A DNA stretch of 64,000 bases from Leishmania mexicana MHOM/GT/2001/U1103 (GCF_000234665.1 NC_018319.1:1-64000), one strand, 5' to 3'; positions 42,566-55,822 are shown, counted from the first letter of the stretch. Program-made: numbers and translations. Notes: generated by a model from the letters alone, not told the origin.

Positions 42566-44849
42566 AACACTGCGCCGTGCGACCTGCGCAATGGGTGTAG
42601 CGGGGGAGAGAGGGAGGGTGCCGGTGGATTCAATCTGCAGCGACAGCGGCAGAGGGGTGCGATAGAGAGAGAGCCGAGACAGAGGAAGCAGCATCGTAGT
42701 CAATGCATCGAGGGCAGTGTGCCGGGGTACGGTGGAGGTTGGGAGAGAGAGGAGAAAGGGGACGGGGCGGAGAGGAAAAAGAATGCCGTTGCATCAGTGC
42801 GTGAACGAGAAGCACACACGCATGGTCACTCGCACGAACGTGCACAGGCACACTAAAAGCCTACCTTCCCTGTGCGGCACGCCTGCCCCCGCCCTGAGCC
42901 CGCTCTGCAACGGCGGTGCTCAGAGAGGAAGAACCACGTGAAGCCCGTTCAAGGAAGACAGAAAAGGGCGAGTGCGCCTAGAGCTTGCGGCAACGCCCTT
43001 GGCCATCCACATACAGACACGCACACACATGCAACTGTCATCTCAGTTTTGGGGCGGCCGTGTGTGGGTGTGTGTGGGTGTGCTGCCTGAACATGCCCCC
43101 TTCTGCCCATGAAGGCCAGGGGACCGCTACACCGGTGGTTTCTTCGCTTTCTTGTCGTTTTTTCAGAGTTTTTTTCTTTTTGATATTCGTAAGCGCCTCA
43201 GCAGCACCACAGCGCCTCTGCGTACACGTGTGCGATGGACTGGTGCTTGTCTCCGCGGCTGCGTGTATATGTACGGCATACAACAGAGTCAGATAGCACC
43301 AGGGAAAGAAAGAAAGATATCGGTTGGCTTTTAAATAATTAGATGTCGCCATGCTCACTGCGTCAAAGCAGTGGGCGGGTCTGGATATGGCGTTCCGGTG
43401 GAGGAGGAGTGGAGGGGAGGGGGCTGCATGCGCGATGGAACGAAAGATGTGTGTGTGTGTGTGTGTGTGCGGCTTATGGACACTCAATGGAGAACAAGAC
43501 ACACACAAACAGAGAGAGACGTCCCTCACTCAGCCACCGCACCCAACCTCCACACGCACGCCCGTAGTCATGGGCACACGCATCCGCCCCTCCTCTTCTG
43601 CTGTGTGTTCTCCTGTCTTTTTACTTCCGCCCGCTCCCTTCGTGCGTGCGTGAAGTGTTCCATATAGTCAGTCGACAGAGAGTGCAAGAGAAGACGTGCG
43701 CCACGAGGAGGCGTGAAGACAAGGCACTGCGAAAGCAAGCGGAAAGTGATGGCTAACCCTAGATAACAAAAGCATGGCACAAGACGCGTGAACACCCATG
43801 CACACACACACATTAGCTCGGCCACAAGCATGTCCGAGTGCACACCAAGCAAGACAGAGCGGCGCATGTGAAAGGAGCTTAGCCGTCCGGCCCACGACGA
43901 CGATGAACTCGTCCCCCCCCCACCCCTCGTCAACCCTCACAACAAGAAAACTGGGAGAAGACGCGCCCGCACAACGTAGGCGGTACAAGAGGAGGTTTTT
44001 TGACGCAAAACGAAACAACAGAAAAAAGGCTCCCCAGAAGATGCGCGCAGGGTGAAGGACGGCCGCAGAGAAAGCTGCAGCATGGCCAGATGCACGTTCA
44101 GTACGCTCGTGACCTGTGGCACACACACACACAAGTAAAAACGCATAATAGGAGAGAACCGAAAAGCGAAAGAAAGAGAAAGTGGCGACAAGATGATGGC
44201 GGATTTGGTCCTGTGCACTTCGCAGCACCGGATACGCATCCACGCCTTGCTGTGCGTGCCGTCTCGTATTGGCAGATCGTTGCTGCGCCAACCGTTACCC
44301 TCGCCTTGCCTCTCGCTCTCTGCCCCTCTCGCCTTGTGGTGTCCTCTACTTCATCGGCTGCGCGTGAGCAGTGAGACAAAACACAAGAGCAGAAAGGGGC
44401 AGAGGAGGAGAAAGCGGAGAGGCTCGGACAGGGGTGAGGGAGTGAGTGAGTGTGTTCTGTTTTCCCTGCGAGCCACAAGATCAACGAGAAAGCGAAGAAG
44501 TGATGAAGCAGAGAGCTGCTTGCCTCCGTGTGAGCTCGCGCGGGTAATGGAGGGAGGCAAAAGTGGAGGGCAGAGCCCGGCTTGCACAGAAACAGCGCAT
44601 CACTGAGGGATGTTGGCAACACCCCTGACACACAAACAGAAAACGTACAAAGAGCATAGGAAGCAAGGAAGACAAAGCCGTGCAGAGAGGCAAGGAAAGC
44701 GATAGGGATCAGCTGTCTGCCTCTCACACCTCCACTCGCCATGAACAGCCTCGACAACAGTACTCCCGTGTTAGTTTTCGCATCAGCCCGTCTATCCTAT
44801 TCATCTCTCCTTCGAAAAAAAAAAATTGTGGCTACTTCACTCTGACGAA

Positions 44850-45413
44850 GAGCACCCACCCACACTTCTCGGTGCATGGCATCCCAGGGTCTCCCGTACG
44901 CCCCCATCCTGCCAGTGCCGGAACCGCTTGTGGCCGGTGGCAGGCCCATGTGCCTAGCACGTGCGGAGGCCACAGCGATGCGCCGCCGCCGATATGCCGG
45001 CAGTCAGGCGCTGGATGGCGCGGCATCGGGGCGCCCTGCAACGGTGCACGCGTTGGTGCGCCCGCATGACGGGCACAGCGCCAACCTCACTCGAGCGCAC
45101 CCCACCCGGCCCTCACTGCCTACGGGATGGGGGAGCCTGCGCGCCACGCCGAGGGGGATGCACCGGGTGGCGACCGGGATGATGGGAGCGGCTGCGAGGC
45201 GACCCGCGGCGCGGTGGTGCGTAGAGTGTGAGGCAGAGGCCGTGCTCTCAGCTGGCTGGGACGGCTGCATGGCGGCGACGCGTGTGTGAGCGGCATGCTT
45301 CGCACGAGGCGACGGGGCCTTCTGTAGCAGGCTGGCGAGTGGTGGTGTGGAGTGGCGTTGAGCCCATGCTCTGTATGGCAGAAAAGGGGAACACGTGAAA
45401 CCAAAAAAGAAAG
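44850..45413 (+). mobile_element. SIDER2-like degenerate retroposon, copy 4 (antisense)
   Basis: Co-oriented with copy 3 and clearly the same element, but more diverged: for example GGAACCGCTTGTGGCCGGTG replaces the version in the others around 44920-44940, and the end region (45340-45413) is reshaped, though still A-rich (GAAACCAAAAAAGAAAG). It lacks the ~40 bp segment of copies 1 and 2. It lies in the long spacer downstream of the small CCCH gene, opposite to transcription. Confidence 0.84.
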
Positions 45414-48400
45414 TTGTATTTTCAGCGTGGCGTTGGCAGCGCCCGCTCTCCTTCGACGTATGCGAGAGATTCGGCACTGAATGGGGAAAGGGGGGCGGAG
45501 ACGACGAGGCATCGAGCACAAAGGAATGATGCGGGCAGTACCCCCCTCCCTCCCTACTCCTCTTCCAAGGATACGCATACACACAAAACGCGGGAAGGTC
45601 CAAACAGAAATAAAATGACAAGGTCGAGTAGCACGCAGACACACAGACATGCACACTTCACGCTGCCGCATTTCGTGTGTGCACGCGTGTGCATGTGCGC
45701 TACAGGGCGTCTTCTCGAGAAATACAGATGGAAAACAAAGAAGAAGTGTGCGCGTGTGTGATAGAGCGCTGTGGCTGGAGCGGTGCACGCAGATCGTTGC
45801 ACCGGCGAGTTTGTGTCTGGGCGTGTGACGGACACGGACTGCCGCCGCTGGCTTCTTTCCGTGGACGCTGAAGGCCGAGTTAGTTCTCCTCTGAGGGAGG
45901 GGCCTGGGGGTGCGCAACAGACGCCGTCGAAGCGCATGTTTGGGGCTTTCTTCTTTCGCCAGGTCCCCTGAGCAAGCGATCGCATGACACGCAGCCAGCA
46001 CACGCACGCCGACGCAGGAATGGCACGCATGAAAGGGTGAGAACAGGGAGCGCGGACAGAGCAACCACACAGCGCCTCCGCATGAAAGGAGAGAGCGGAG
46101 AAGGCAGAAGAAAGGAAGCACAGAGGGAGGTCATGCACACGCACTAGGCTCCCACCCCTGCTCTGGTTTCTCCTTCAACTTCGCTCACGTTGCTGTGCGT
46201 GTTGACTTCAGTATTCTCTCATCCTATGCTCCCACAAGGCATCACACTCTCGTGCACCCCTCTCTCTGTACACGCACACACCCCGCACGTCGCCGCCTCA
46301 GCTCACCGCCTCACATGCGTACACACGCACGGGGCGCGAAGAGGAGCGGCGGAGGGGAAGACGAGAGATAAGAAAGATATGTACGAGAGAGAGGCAGAGA
46401 GAAGACGCAGGCAAGTCTATGTACTTGTGAGTGAGTGAGTGACGGGTTTTGAGGGAAGGGGGGCCGTGTGGCGGCCATCCTCTACCCTCCGCTCTTCGTC
46501 TTTTCACCTTTCGTGAATACACCAACATCACACACGCACGTGCGCATACGCTGGGTGTGTGCGGGTGTGTGTGTGTGATGTGTGTGAAAGGGGCGCAGAT
46601 GCAAGGGACTGGAGCAGGGAAAAGATAGAATACGGTGGTACATAATAGCGTCCCCTCTTCACGAAGCTCTCTAAACAGAGCGCATCGCCCGCACAGCAGA
46701 CGAGAGTGAGCGAGAAGAGACAAGATAAAAAGAAGAAGCATGGTAAACATCGAACATTGCGCACCGCCGCTACACGCAAACAGTTTCGCACAACCGCAGC
46801 CACCCGCCTCCTTCCAATAATCAGTGCTGCTCTAAGTGCTTTGCGCGCATAATACGTGCCTGTGTGCATGCACACCTAGCCAGCACGCGCACTCCCGCAT
46901 CAACAAGCGCACACGCGCACACGCACACCCACAAAGGGTGCAACACGCCGGTGATGCAGTGAGCAGGGCAAAATCGCTGCAAGGAGGAGGTGGAGGCAGC
47001 GCGGCGGCGACGGTGTGCGCGTACGTGACACACCATGAAAATAAAATAAACACAAAGAGAAAAATCCGTGCATCATACTCAGGAAGATGCGCACGTCATT
47101 TCAGCAATGCGCGTGCGTGCGCACACAGCACGGCCTGTATCGCAAGCAGCGAGAGAGAGAGACGGAGACGGAGGGCAACTGACACACGTCTCGGGGGAGG
47201 GGGGGACTAGGTGGGAGTCGTGATGAGCCGAAAACAAGAACCGAGACGATGATGGGAGAGAAGGCGCGTAGGTGCGCGTCCATGCCTGCAAGTGGGGAGA
47301 AGGCGGGAGAGAGGAAGCGAACGAGCCAGAGAAGCCCAACGTGTGCCCCTCTGCTGGTCCTGGTGTGCGCCCTGTGCTGGAGCCAGTCCCCCTTTCATCC
47401 ACTCGCGCGTTTCGACCATATTGTTACCAAAGTGAAAATTCGAAACGAGAGAACGAAGGACAAGAGACACGCACGCACACGGCACACCATTCCGCCCTCG
47501 CCCCTCCCCGGTCACATGCACACACGTGCCGGCGCACCCTTTGCCTAGAACTCAAGAACCGGCCAATGACGCAACTATGAGTAACTCTTTCTTTCGCCGG
47601 CATGCCCGCCTCACTCTCCTCCTCTCACTCCTCCGCACGCTGGCCAGCGCTGAGTTCTGCCACAACGGGGCCAGCCGAAGACCCGCTGCGCCCCGCCCCC
47701 ACCCGTAGCCCAGGAGGGAGCCGGGCAGAAGCTGCACGTGTGGAAGAGGGAGAGGGAGAGAGGGCGGAGCAACCCTGGCGAGTCGCGTCACATGGCGCGT
47801 GCGCCACCGCAGGTGACCAGAGAGACAAACATCTGCAAAGGACGGGGTAGCATCATGTAGTCACTCACCAATGCTGATGCTGCTGCGGAGCCGAAATTCC
47901 TGAGGGTCTTCCTCCTCCCTTACTTTGCACATCATCGGTTCAAGAGGGAAGCATCGCTTGCCAAAGCGTCTTACATCCACGAACACGTGCACAGACGCAC
48001 AAATATGTACACTACACCGCTGCTAGGCTGGAAAACAGTGGCACAGAAACCCACAGACAGGTATCCCGCACGTATGCTTAAGGTGTCTCCGTCACCTCGC
48101 TGGCATGGCCTGGAAGACAGGACGTGTATGTATTTCGATATGGGGGTGTACAGAGCTGGTCAGTATCCGTCAACTATTTTCATTGTTTGTCGCCCCCTCC
48201 CCTAAAAAATGGTGAAGGGTTGATGTACAGCAGCCGACCTCGTTACTCTTGGTGTTCTTCGGTCCCCAACTCACTCTCCACCTCACCCCCCCCGTGCCCC
48301 AGCCGCCATCATCTTCTCTCGACGAAGCCTCGTCCTTCTTCCTTCGCCTTACTCGACCGAATCGACGCATGCGCAGTGGCGGCGAAGACGCCCGTAAGTC

Positions 48401-50586
48401 AACACTGACTTGAACGCGTGCCCTCGCGTGCCATTTGAGATTCGACTTCGGTGCGTCGGTGTCGCTGCCGCGGCCATCATCCTCTGCGCGTGTGAAATGT
48501 GGCGCTGTGGCAACGCGACAAGGACGGCATGCGAGAGCAAGGGAGAAAGCAAGAGCGGGAGGGGCGAACGGCTAGCGGGGAGACAAGGGAAAAGCACAAA
48601 GACACGAGCGAAACAGAAACGGCATCGAGAGAGGGGCGGGAGCGGGGCGCGTGCTCGGTGGGGGAGGGGTGCGGAACATTGCCTCAACGATGGTACACAA
48701 CACACATGAAACTTTAGAGAGAAGAAAGCAAAAAGAAGGAGAGGAAAAAGCCGCTCGCCATCTCTGACGGAGTCGGTGTCTGTTCGTGTGGGCGAGCATG
48801 TGTGATGCGGAGACTAGGGTGAGAGGAAGAGTGGCGAGGAAGCAGGTCTAGCCGGCTGTCGGGATGGGTGCATCACTGTCCCCCACTATCCATCATCGCC
48901 ATCAGCCGTCTTCCCCGTATGACCTCTCTCCCTTGCACCGTCTACCATTACTGCCATCTTGAAGTCCTCCTCTCTCTCTCTCGCTGTGTGCGTCATGGTA
49001 AGGCTCGCACCCATACGGAATAGATAGAAGAGAGCGAATGGAAAAGCATGAGCAGAGCGGAACAGAGACGGTAAGGCACGATCCGGCGAATTATTCTTAG
49101 ACAGCGCGTGCGTGCGTACATGGGTGTGCGCATCGATGCCTGCTTCGTTAGAAGTTGAAGAAAGAGCAGCAGGCGCGTGAGAAAAAAGGGGAGAAGGCAG
49201 CTGCTCACCAGACGCGACACTGTTGCCACGTCGGCGAGTTACACCTTCACGCACACAGGTACATAACAAACTTTGAAGCAGAAGCATGCGAGAAAAAGTT
49301 TGTACGTGGCTCCGCCCTTGCGCGGCTCAGCAGTGAGAGAGAGGGTTGGCAAGAGAGAGCCACCAGAGACTCGATGCGCAACATATGCGCTGCACGCAAA
49401 GCTAGCAGGCCCATGAAGTGCGTCACTCAGTCACACGGGAAAAGAGGAACAAGAGGAGCGCAGCAGGAGCACAGAAAAAAAAAACGCATCATGAAAAAGA
49501 CCGAGATGATCGAGAGCCGCGCATACACATGCAAGCAGCGCCCTGCCACCACTTCTCGGTGTCCCACTTCACATTTTCATACCGGACACCGTCTCTTCCT
49601 CGCTCCCCCGTGCTCCTCTTCTCCCAGTGCGCGCGGCTCGTCATCTCAGTCTTCACAAGAGAAAGATATGGATCGCGTCAACCAGAACACCACCCCCATG
49701 CACAGGCACGCACGTATGTACATCCGGATACCATAGATAGAGAAGGAGAGCCGACGACGGGCGTCAGATGAGCAGCTACGCCACGCACCCATCCTCAAAA
49801 CTAAGAAGTAAAACAAGGTGCATATAGAGGAAGATGAATGCCGACCGTGACGCGTGCGTGCGAGGCTGAGCGCACAGCGTTACATCACCCCCTTCACGGA
49901 AAGAGGAAGGGGGGCTCCGTTGCTCCCCATCAGCACTCTATCGGCCTCTGGTTGAAGCCTCTCTGGCCAAGTTGCTATACTCTCAGCTCACTCACCTCCA
50001 CAACCACTATAAGCGCTGCTGCTGCTGCCTCATCGCTACAGAATCTTCTCCATCCCCATCCCTCACACCTCCCTCACACCCGCCTTACGTCGTGTGCGCA
50101 GAAGCAGGGGTTTGTGGGCGCGTGTTTAGAGGAGGAGAGAGGCGTGCCGCAGCAAGGCGAGAGACGCCTCCCAGCGTACGCGGGCGATGAGAGAGAATGC
50201 ACAGGCACGCACGAAGTGGAGGCGAGCAACGAAGGCAGAAAAAGAGACGGATGAGCCGGTGGGAGGGAGAGGTGGGGGTCGCGGACGGGGCGAGAGCTCA
50301 TCCATCATAGCGGCGAATACAAGCCACCCCCGCCCCATCCCACCCGACGCCACACGCGCACCCATCCTGTGCGAGGAGGGGGGAAGGAGAGCGCGAGGCT
50401 CACCCGCTCATGCACGCGATTATGAACACAAACACGCAGAGACACCCCACACACGGAAGCGGAGACAACCAGGCACGAGACGCTCATACTTCACTGCCTC
50501 GGTATTCGCTGCGACACCACACGCCTTGTGGTGCTCATCCTATCCTTACCGGGACGTAGCATGTGGAAGTCGGCGGCCGCCCGCCC

Positions 50587-51234
50587 TTACGCGCACTGCG
50601 CAATGCGCCCCGTCATATCGTAAGGGTTGTGCCGGTACTTGGATGGCTGGCCCTGGCTGCACGTAGCCGAGAAACGGCAGTCGCAGTACTGGTTGTCGTG
50701 CGCGTTGCTCGGGGCGTAAAGACTGACGTTCGACGACTCGTTACGGTACATATGGTACACTGGCTGCTGCACCGGCTGCGTGGGGTAGCCGTACTCGGCA
50801 CGGTCGTACTCGCTGTAGCAAGGTTCGTACAGCGTCGCGCTGTACGGGGATTGGTACATCTCGCTACGCGTGTTGTGCTTCGGCAGGGATACCATAACGG
50901 TTCGACGGCGCTGGCGCAATGTTGGCGACGTCGGGGTCGCCGGCTCGGAAAGCCCCTGGGACTCGGACGTGACGCTGCGGGTACCGGAGTTGATGGACGG
51001 CGTGTGAGACTCCGACACGGCGACCCCCTCCTGCGCGCGTAAGCCGTCGAGGCGCTGCAGTCCAGTAGCCTTGAGCAGCTCCACGTTCTTCGACTCGGTC
51101 TGCAGCTCGTGCTCGCCGTGTGCAAAGGCGCAGCGGCCAGCGTACGGGCATGCCTCGCCCTTGCAGAAGAACTGGCACAAGCTCGTCTTATACTTGGACG
51201 GCTTCACCTCCGCATGCTTGTTGGCCTTCGGCAT
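50587..51234 (-). CDS. Small CCCH zinc-finger protein (215 aa)
   Basis: A probable RNA-binding regulator. A single C-x8-C-x5-C-x3-H finger uses C20, C29, C35 and H39, preceded by VKPSKYKTS and followed by AHGEHEL. This Tis11-like class binds AU-rich or other UTR elements, and in trypanosomatids such proteins direct mRNA stability and differentiation. The rest is Ser/Thr/Tyr/Gln-rich and disordered, ending NPYDMTGRIAQCA. The frame runs open to 51447, but the first ATG is 51232-51234. The 5' UTR would include a (CA)10 run (51259-51278). It is paralogous to the large CCCH gene at 58343. With 8.1 kb downstream and 4.6 kb upstream it is unusually isolated, suggesting heavy UTR regulation. Confidence 0.92.
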   Translation of the reverse strand: MPKANKHAEVKPSKYKTSLCQFFCKGEACPYAGRCAFAHGEHELQTESKNVELLKATGLQRLDGLRAQEGVAVSESHTPSINSGTRSVTSESQGLSEPATPTSPTLRQRRRTVMVSLPKHNTRSEMYQSPYSATLYEPCYSEYDRAEYGYPTQPVQQPVYHMYRNESSNVSLYAPSNAHDNQYCDCRFSATCSQGQPSKYRHNPYDMTGRIAQCA

Positions 51235-54200
51235 CTTTTCCGCGCAGAAAAAGAGGGCGTGTGTGTGTGTGTGTGTGTCTGCTGGTGCAGAGCCCAACGA
51301 GAGGGAGAGAGGGAAGAGAACGCCTGTCGAGTTGGAGGAGGTACAGGACAGCGTGTCTGCCTGCGATCGCGTAAGCCCGAAAGCGGAGCTTAATACTGTG
51401 TGTGTGTGTGTATATGGATGTGGAGCCGATGGCGCACGCACACGCACACGCGGGCGGCTTTGTTTTAAAAACGAAAAATGAAAAGGAAAGATGTGTTAGC
51501 GACGAGAGAAAAGAAGTGAGATCGCTGAGGCGGGCGCGAAGCAGCTGAGGCGGGGCGCGTGTGTGTGTGTGTGTGTGTGTTTGTGGGTGGGTGTGGGTGT
51601 GGCAGGGGGGAGGGAGGCGTGGCGAGTTGAAAGGTAGAGAAAAAGTAGGACATGGTAATGAGCAGGTGTGCGGGGCTGTCAGTGTGCGCGCGGACTCAGA
51701 CGGAGGAGGTGGCGGAGTCCAGCATCGAAGGAAGAGGAGGAGGCTCCAGGGATGTGGCGGCGCCGATATCTGGAGTACGAAAACGACGTCAGCAGCGGCG
51801 CGATTGCAGGCTGCTGCGAGAGAGGCGTGAAGCGACACGCTCCTTCCGGCAACCACCAGATGCTGCACTGCGTCCCACCTTCACCCGGCTTCTACCACTG
51901 AGTGATGTCGCATCGACAGCGTGCGCGGGAGGCCTCTGCAGCTGTGACGAAGGAAACAAAACAAAGCCGGACTCCATGTGGAGAGCGCGCCCTCCCCTCC
52001 AGCGGACCTGTTCGCTCTGTGGCCGCTTTCTTCGTTCTGTCTTGTTAATTAGCGTCTACGTCGCATATATCACGAGAGAAGTCTTCGCCTGGAACCGCAT
52101 CGTCTGATAGCTGAGGAGACAGCAGCAGCGCAGCATCAGCCCAACCGCTAACCTCCGTCTCTCTCACGCGCACACGCGCATACGCTTCTTCACTTATGTA
52201 AAGACAAAGCGTGTGCGAGCGTTATGTGTGTGGAGAGGGGGAGGGGGGTTTGGCTAATGTGTGAGAGTCTGAGCAGCCCATCCGTGCAAGGGAACGTCGT
52301 AGGGAAAGCAGAAGCGCTGCATGTGTCCAAATTTATTTCCCGTCTTCTCCCCCTCCCGCTTCGCTTGCAACGACGTATGTCTTTTTTCTAGCGTCGTCTG
52401 TCGTCTGTCGTCTGTGCGCATGCCCAACACGACAACCCTCTCCCGTGTTCGTTGGCCCATTGCCGCACCCCCATGGCGTGCGCACACCCACACGGCGCGA
52501 CAGCGTATTGAAGCTGCAGAGCTACAGTAAGATGGTGGCACCAGGAGGGCTGCGCAGCAAGGCTCTGGCAAAGAAAAATGGGAAACGAAACAGGGAGGCC
52601 AAGAAGCCGGACGCAGCTGAAATCACGGAGAAACAGAAGGCCGGGAGAGAGGGACGTGCAGGCGAACACACAGGCAGAGAGAGACAGACACGTCAACATG
52701 CGCCTCACCCTCAGTAGGGGGAGGGGAAGGGGGGCAACGCATGTGTGGCTTCGCGTGCGTGAGAGTTCTTCTCGTCTCCTGACGGCATCCTTTCGGCTTC
52801 ATCCTTTTCTGCGTCGCTGTCTCCTCTACCAATGCGGGAGAACAGCCTCGGCAACGCAACAGAGAAAACGAAAGCCGCACACGCGGGTGAAGTAAACGAA
52901 AGAGAAAAAGCGCCACAAGCGACGATGCGAAAAGGTTTGTTGAATAGACGAACAGAGAAGAAACGAAAAGGCAACACACACACGCACACACAACGAGGGA
53001 GGAGGTGGGTGTGGGGTCGTGGGGGTGGATGGGGAGAGAGAAGGGAAAAAATGACGAAGAGACAAGGAGCAAAGAGAAACATGGATTTAAAGCCGAAAAA
53101 GACGGTCGCAGCGATAAGGAGAAGGGAAGGGCTGCAGGAATCTGTGCGCAGGCATCGCTGAGGTGCCGAGGCTCATCTTTCCTTGCGCCTGGTGTTTGTT
53201 TAACTCAGGGAATGAGGAGAGAAGGAAAGAGAAGGTGGGGAAGGAGAGCGCTGTGTGCCACGCCCTTCCGCCTGCAGATTGCTCAATCCCAGTGAGAGAA
53301 CTTTTTTTAAGCCGTTGTTGATAGGGAGTGGCGGGGTGTTGGTACAGAAGGTCTGCGTGTTTACATGCGTTCTCGCTGTCCCCCCCCCTCCTCCTCCCTC
53401 CCTTCCCTTATCCTGATCACCTCTCCATTCCATTCTCTGCACCATGACTCACCAACTGGGCAACCCCCGCATGCTGCGTGAAGATTGCAAAAGAAGGTCT
53501 TCTGCGCAACAGCGCGAGAAGGGTGCATGCATGCACACGCATACATACATCTGGGTTGATGTGCAGTCGCAACGGTACACGAATAAACTCGAGAAAGACG
53601 AAGTGAGAAAAAGGGCGACCGAGCAAGAGGATCCCTCGATGATCGGAGAGATCGCCCCACCCGCCCATCACGCGCAACCGCGCCGACACGGTCTTTAGAG
53701 GAGCCAACTCCGAAGAGGAGCGACGAAAAGAGAGACGAGAAAGGAAAAGAAAACGAGAGTTCAGCGGTCTGCATGTCTCCGTGCGTGTGGAGTAGCGCGC
53801 ACACACACACACGTGTGTGTGGGGGGAGGGAGGGGGGCAAAGGGGGCAGTTGATCGGCTCGTTTTCTGCCTTTGAGTTCGCTTCTGCAGCCTTCTGCAAG
53901 ACGCATGGCGGGGAAGGGGAGGCATCAACGCCGGGCGCTTTTTTGTGTCCGTCAGTGTGCCTTGACTCCCCTTTTCACCCGCGTGTTTAGTGAAAGGGCA
54001 CATACAAGCATGTGCTTGCGGGTTTGTCGCTGATCCACGCACGTTGCCAGCACGAGACACGCGTGCGCAATGAGCCCGGAGATGGACACATCATTACCGC
54101 GGCGACGGCGACGACGCCGCGCGGCGTCGATGCACACGCGGCGGCTTTTACAAAGAGAAGGGAAAAAATGCACAAGAAAATGGCACAGCGTTAGAGCACC

Positions 54201-55822
54201 AAACTCGGCCGGCTCTCTTCCCCGTCGCTGCCCTCTCCCTCCACTCCATATCCCCTTCCCCCCTCCTCCCACCCCCTCTCTCCTTTCCTTTTGCCCTCTT
54301 GCCCCTTCCGCTGTTACTCTAAGACACCATTAGGCAGACGCGGTAAGCCGGCATCTGTTATCAGATGATGGAGACGTGGGAGTATCTGCCTGGGTGCACG
54401 TCCGCGACTGTGAGGATCAAGGTCCTTACACGTGTACACGTACACACGGTGCACAGAGTCATCAGCGTTAGCCGGGTCAACCACCGCACACGAGCATGTG
54501 TGCATGCTTCTCTGAGCGCGTTCTCTGTATGCGAGTGCGTACCTGCGCACGAGAGTCTCTACCGAGCTTGACACTCCTTTTCTCCACCCATCCCCACCGC
54601 TGATGATGCAGGGGGAGGGGAGGGGGCAGCAGATACGGCGGAGGAATGACGGAAAGGCGTGGGGGAGGGGGAGGGGGGTGCGAGTGCGCTGAGGCAACAA
54701 AGAAAAGCGTGCGCCATGCGCCCACACGCAAAGAGAGACGGACTGGCATACGGTCGCACACGCAGACATGCACAGCTCAGATGTCAACGGGAAATACAAC
54801 GAAGAACGCGCACACATACACGCACGTGCCTACACATAGGATAAAAGCACGCAGTACATGCGTGTGTGCAATGAACGTGAGGAGGCTCACTTAGAGAAGG
54901 GCACTGTCTGCGGGTATGTGGGGAAGGAGGGAGGGAGGAGGAGAGGAGAGACGGGGATACGCAGGGCAACTGTATGTCGTGAGCATCAGTGCGTGTGTGT
55001 GTGTGTATGTTCACATGCATGTGGACGCTCTGCACCATCGTCTTTCGTCTTCTGCCCCTTCAACACCGTCGCGGAAGCAAACGTCAGTGGGCCAGAGAAG
55101 GTGCCGCATCACCTCACCTCCCGCCGTCTGTCCATCCCTACCCCTCTCCCTACCTCCCTGCCTCGTCAGGCATGCATGCATGCCTACACTGAGGCGCGCG
55201 CCACAATGCACACAAACGAACGAATAAAAAGAAACGAAGGGGAGAAAGGGGGGAAGCGAAGAGGCGGACAAGAAATCCGCAACAAGCAAGCGCGTGCACC
55301 TTACCCACGCACGCACGCACGCGCGTCCCTGTAATGTTCTCGCTGCGCCGCAGCGCCAACGGCACATTAGCCGCGCAGACACACGCCTGTGTGACGACGT
55401 TGGCATGTCTGTGTTAGTCAGGCGTCACCTCCTTCCGCTCGCTGATGTTCGCTCTCAGAGCGTCGATGCACGCGTGTGTGGTAGAAAAAGGCCGAGTACG
55501 TGGAAAAGGGGAAGCGTAACTCAGTCACACAGGCACGCAAGCAGACGCATCACATCGAACGCACCAGACACACAGACACACCTCGCCTTCACTCGTTACC
55601 GGCGCAAGGCAAGTCTTTTGTTATTCGTTGTCTCTGGTGTTCTGTAGGGCACACGGAGAGGTCAGAGATAGCAAGACAGACAGACAGAGAGACGCCGCCC
55701 TCGCAGTGGACGCGCCTGCGCCTACGCGTATACCCACGCGCCTCTCTTGCGCGCCGTGCGTCCTGCTACCTCAAGAGAGGGGTACCACGCAACTCCACGA
55801 AGGAGACGCGCTGTTGTGCCGC
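51235..55822. other. Long spacer between the 182-aa gene and the small CCCH gene
   Basis: About 4.6 kb, no gene supported. Three GT/CA runs lie close together (51259-51278, 51398-51411, 51559-51580). There is a CA/TG palindrome near 53796-53820, and a C/T-rich plus-strand block at 54215-54315 that is purine-rich in the transcript. Open frames are low-complexity. Confidence 0.55.
51259..51278. repeat. (GT)10 dinucleotide run in predicted 5' UTR of the small CCCH gene
   Basis: Ten GT units lie 25 bp upstream of the ATG, read as (CA)10 in the mRNA. The likely leader acceptor is the AG pair just beyond it, so the run would be inside the 5' UTR. CA repeats are known binding sites for some RNA-binding proteins. 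Confidence 0.75.

Larger units (their letters stand above)
42499..50586. other. Very long spacer downstream of the small CCCH gene, containing SIDER copy 4
   Basis: About 8.1 kb with no supportable gene, the longest spacer in the window. It contains SIDER copy 4, a (TG) run at 43448-43469, GAGTGAGTGAGTG-type short repeats near 44445 and 46430, CA-rich patches (46860-46930), and alternating G/A-rich and C/T-rich blocks. The segment 47840-48240 is more complex, unique sequence. Frames over 200 codons exist but are Cys/His/Arg-rich and low-complexity. I take most of it as the small CCCH gene's 3' UTR; an unrecognised short gene or non-coding RNA is not excluded. Confidence 0.5.

Noticed and set aside
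44098..46121. Several 200-330-codon minus-strand frames in the 8.1 kb spacer
   Set aside because: Cys/His/Thr/Arg-rich with CA-repeat-derived runs; the longest runs through SIDER copy 4. None carries a recognisable domain.
53796..53820. CA/TG palindrome that could be a regulatory hairpin
   Set aside because: It arises from two abutting simple repeats in a spacer full of them, so it carries no specific signal.
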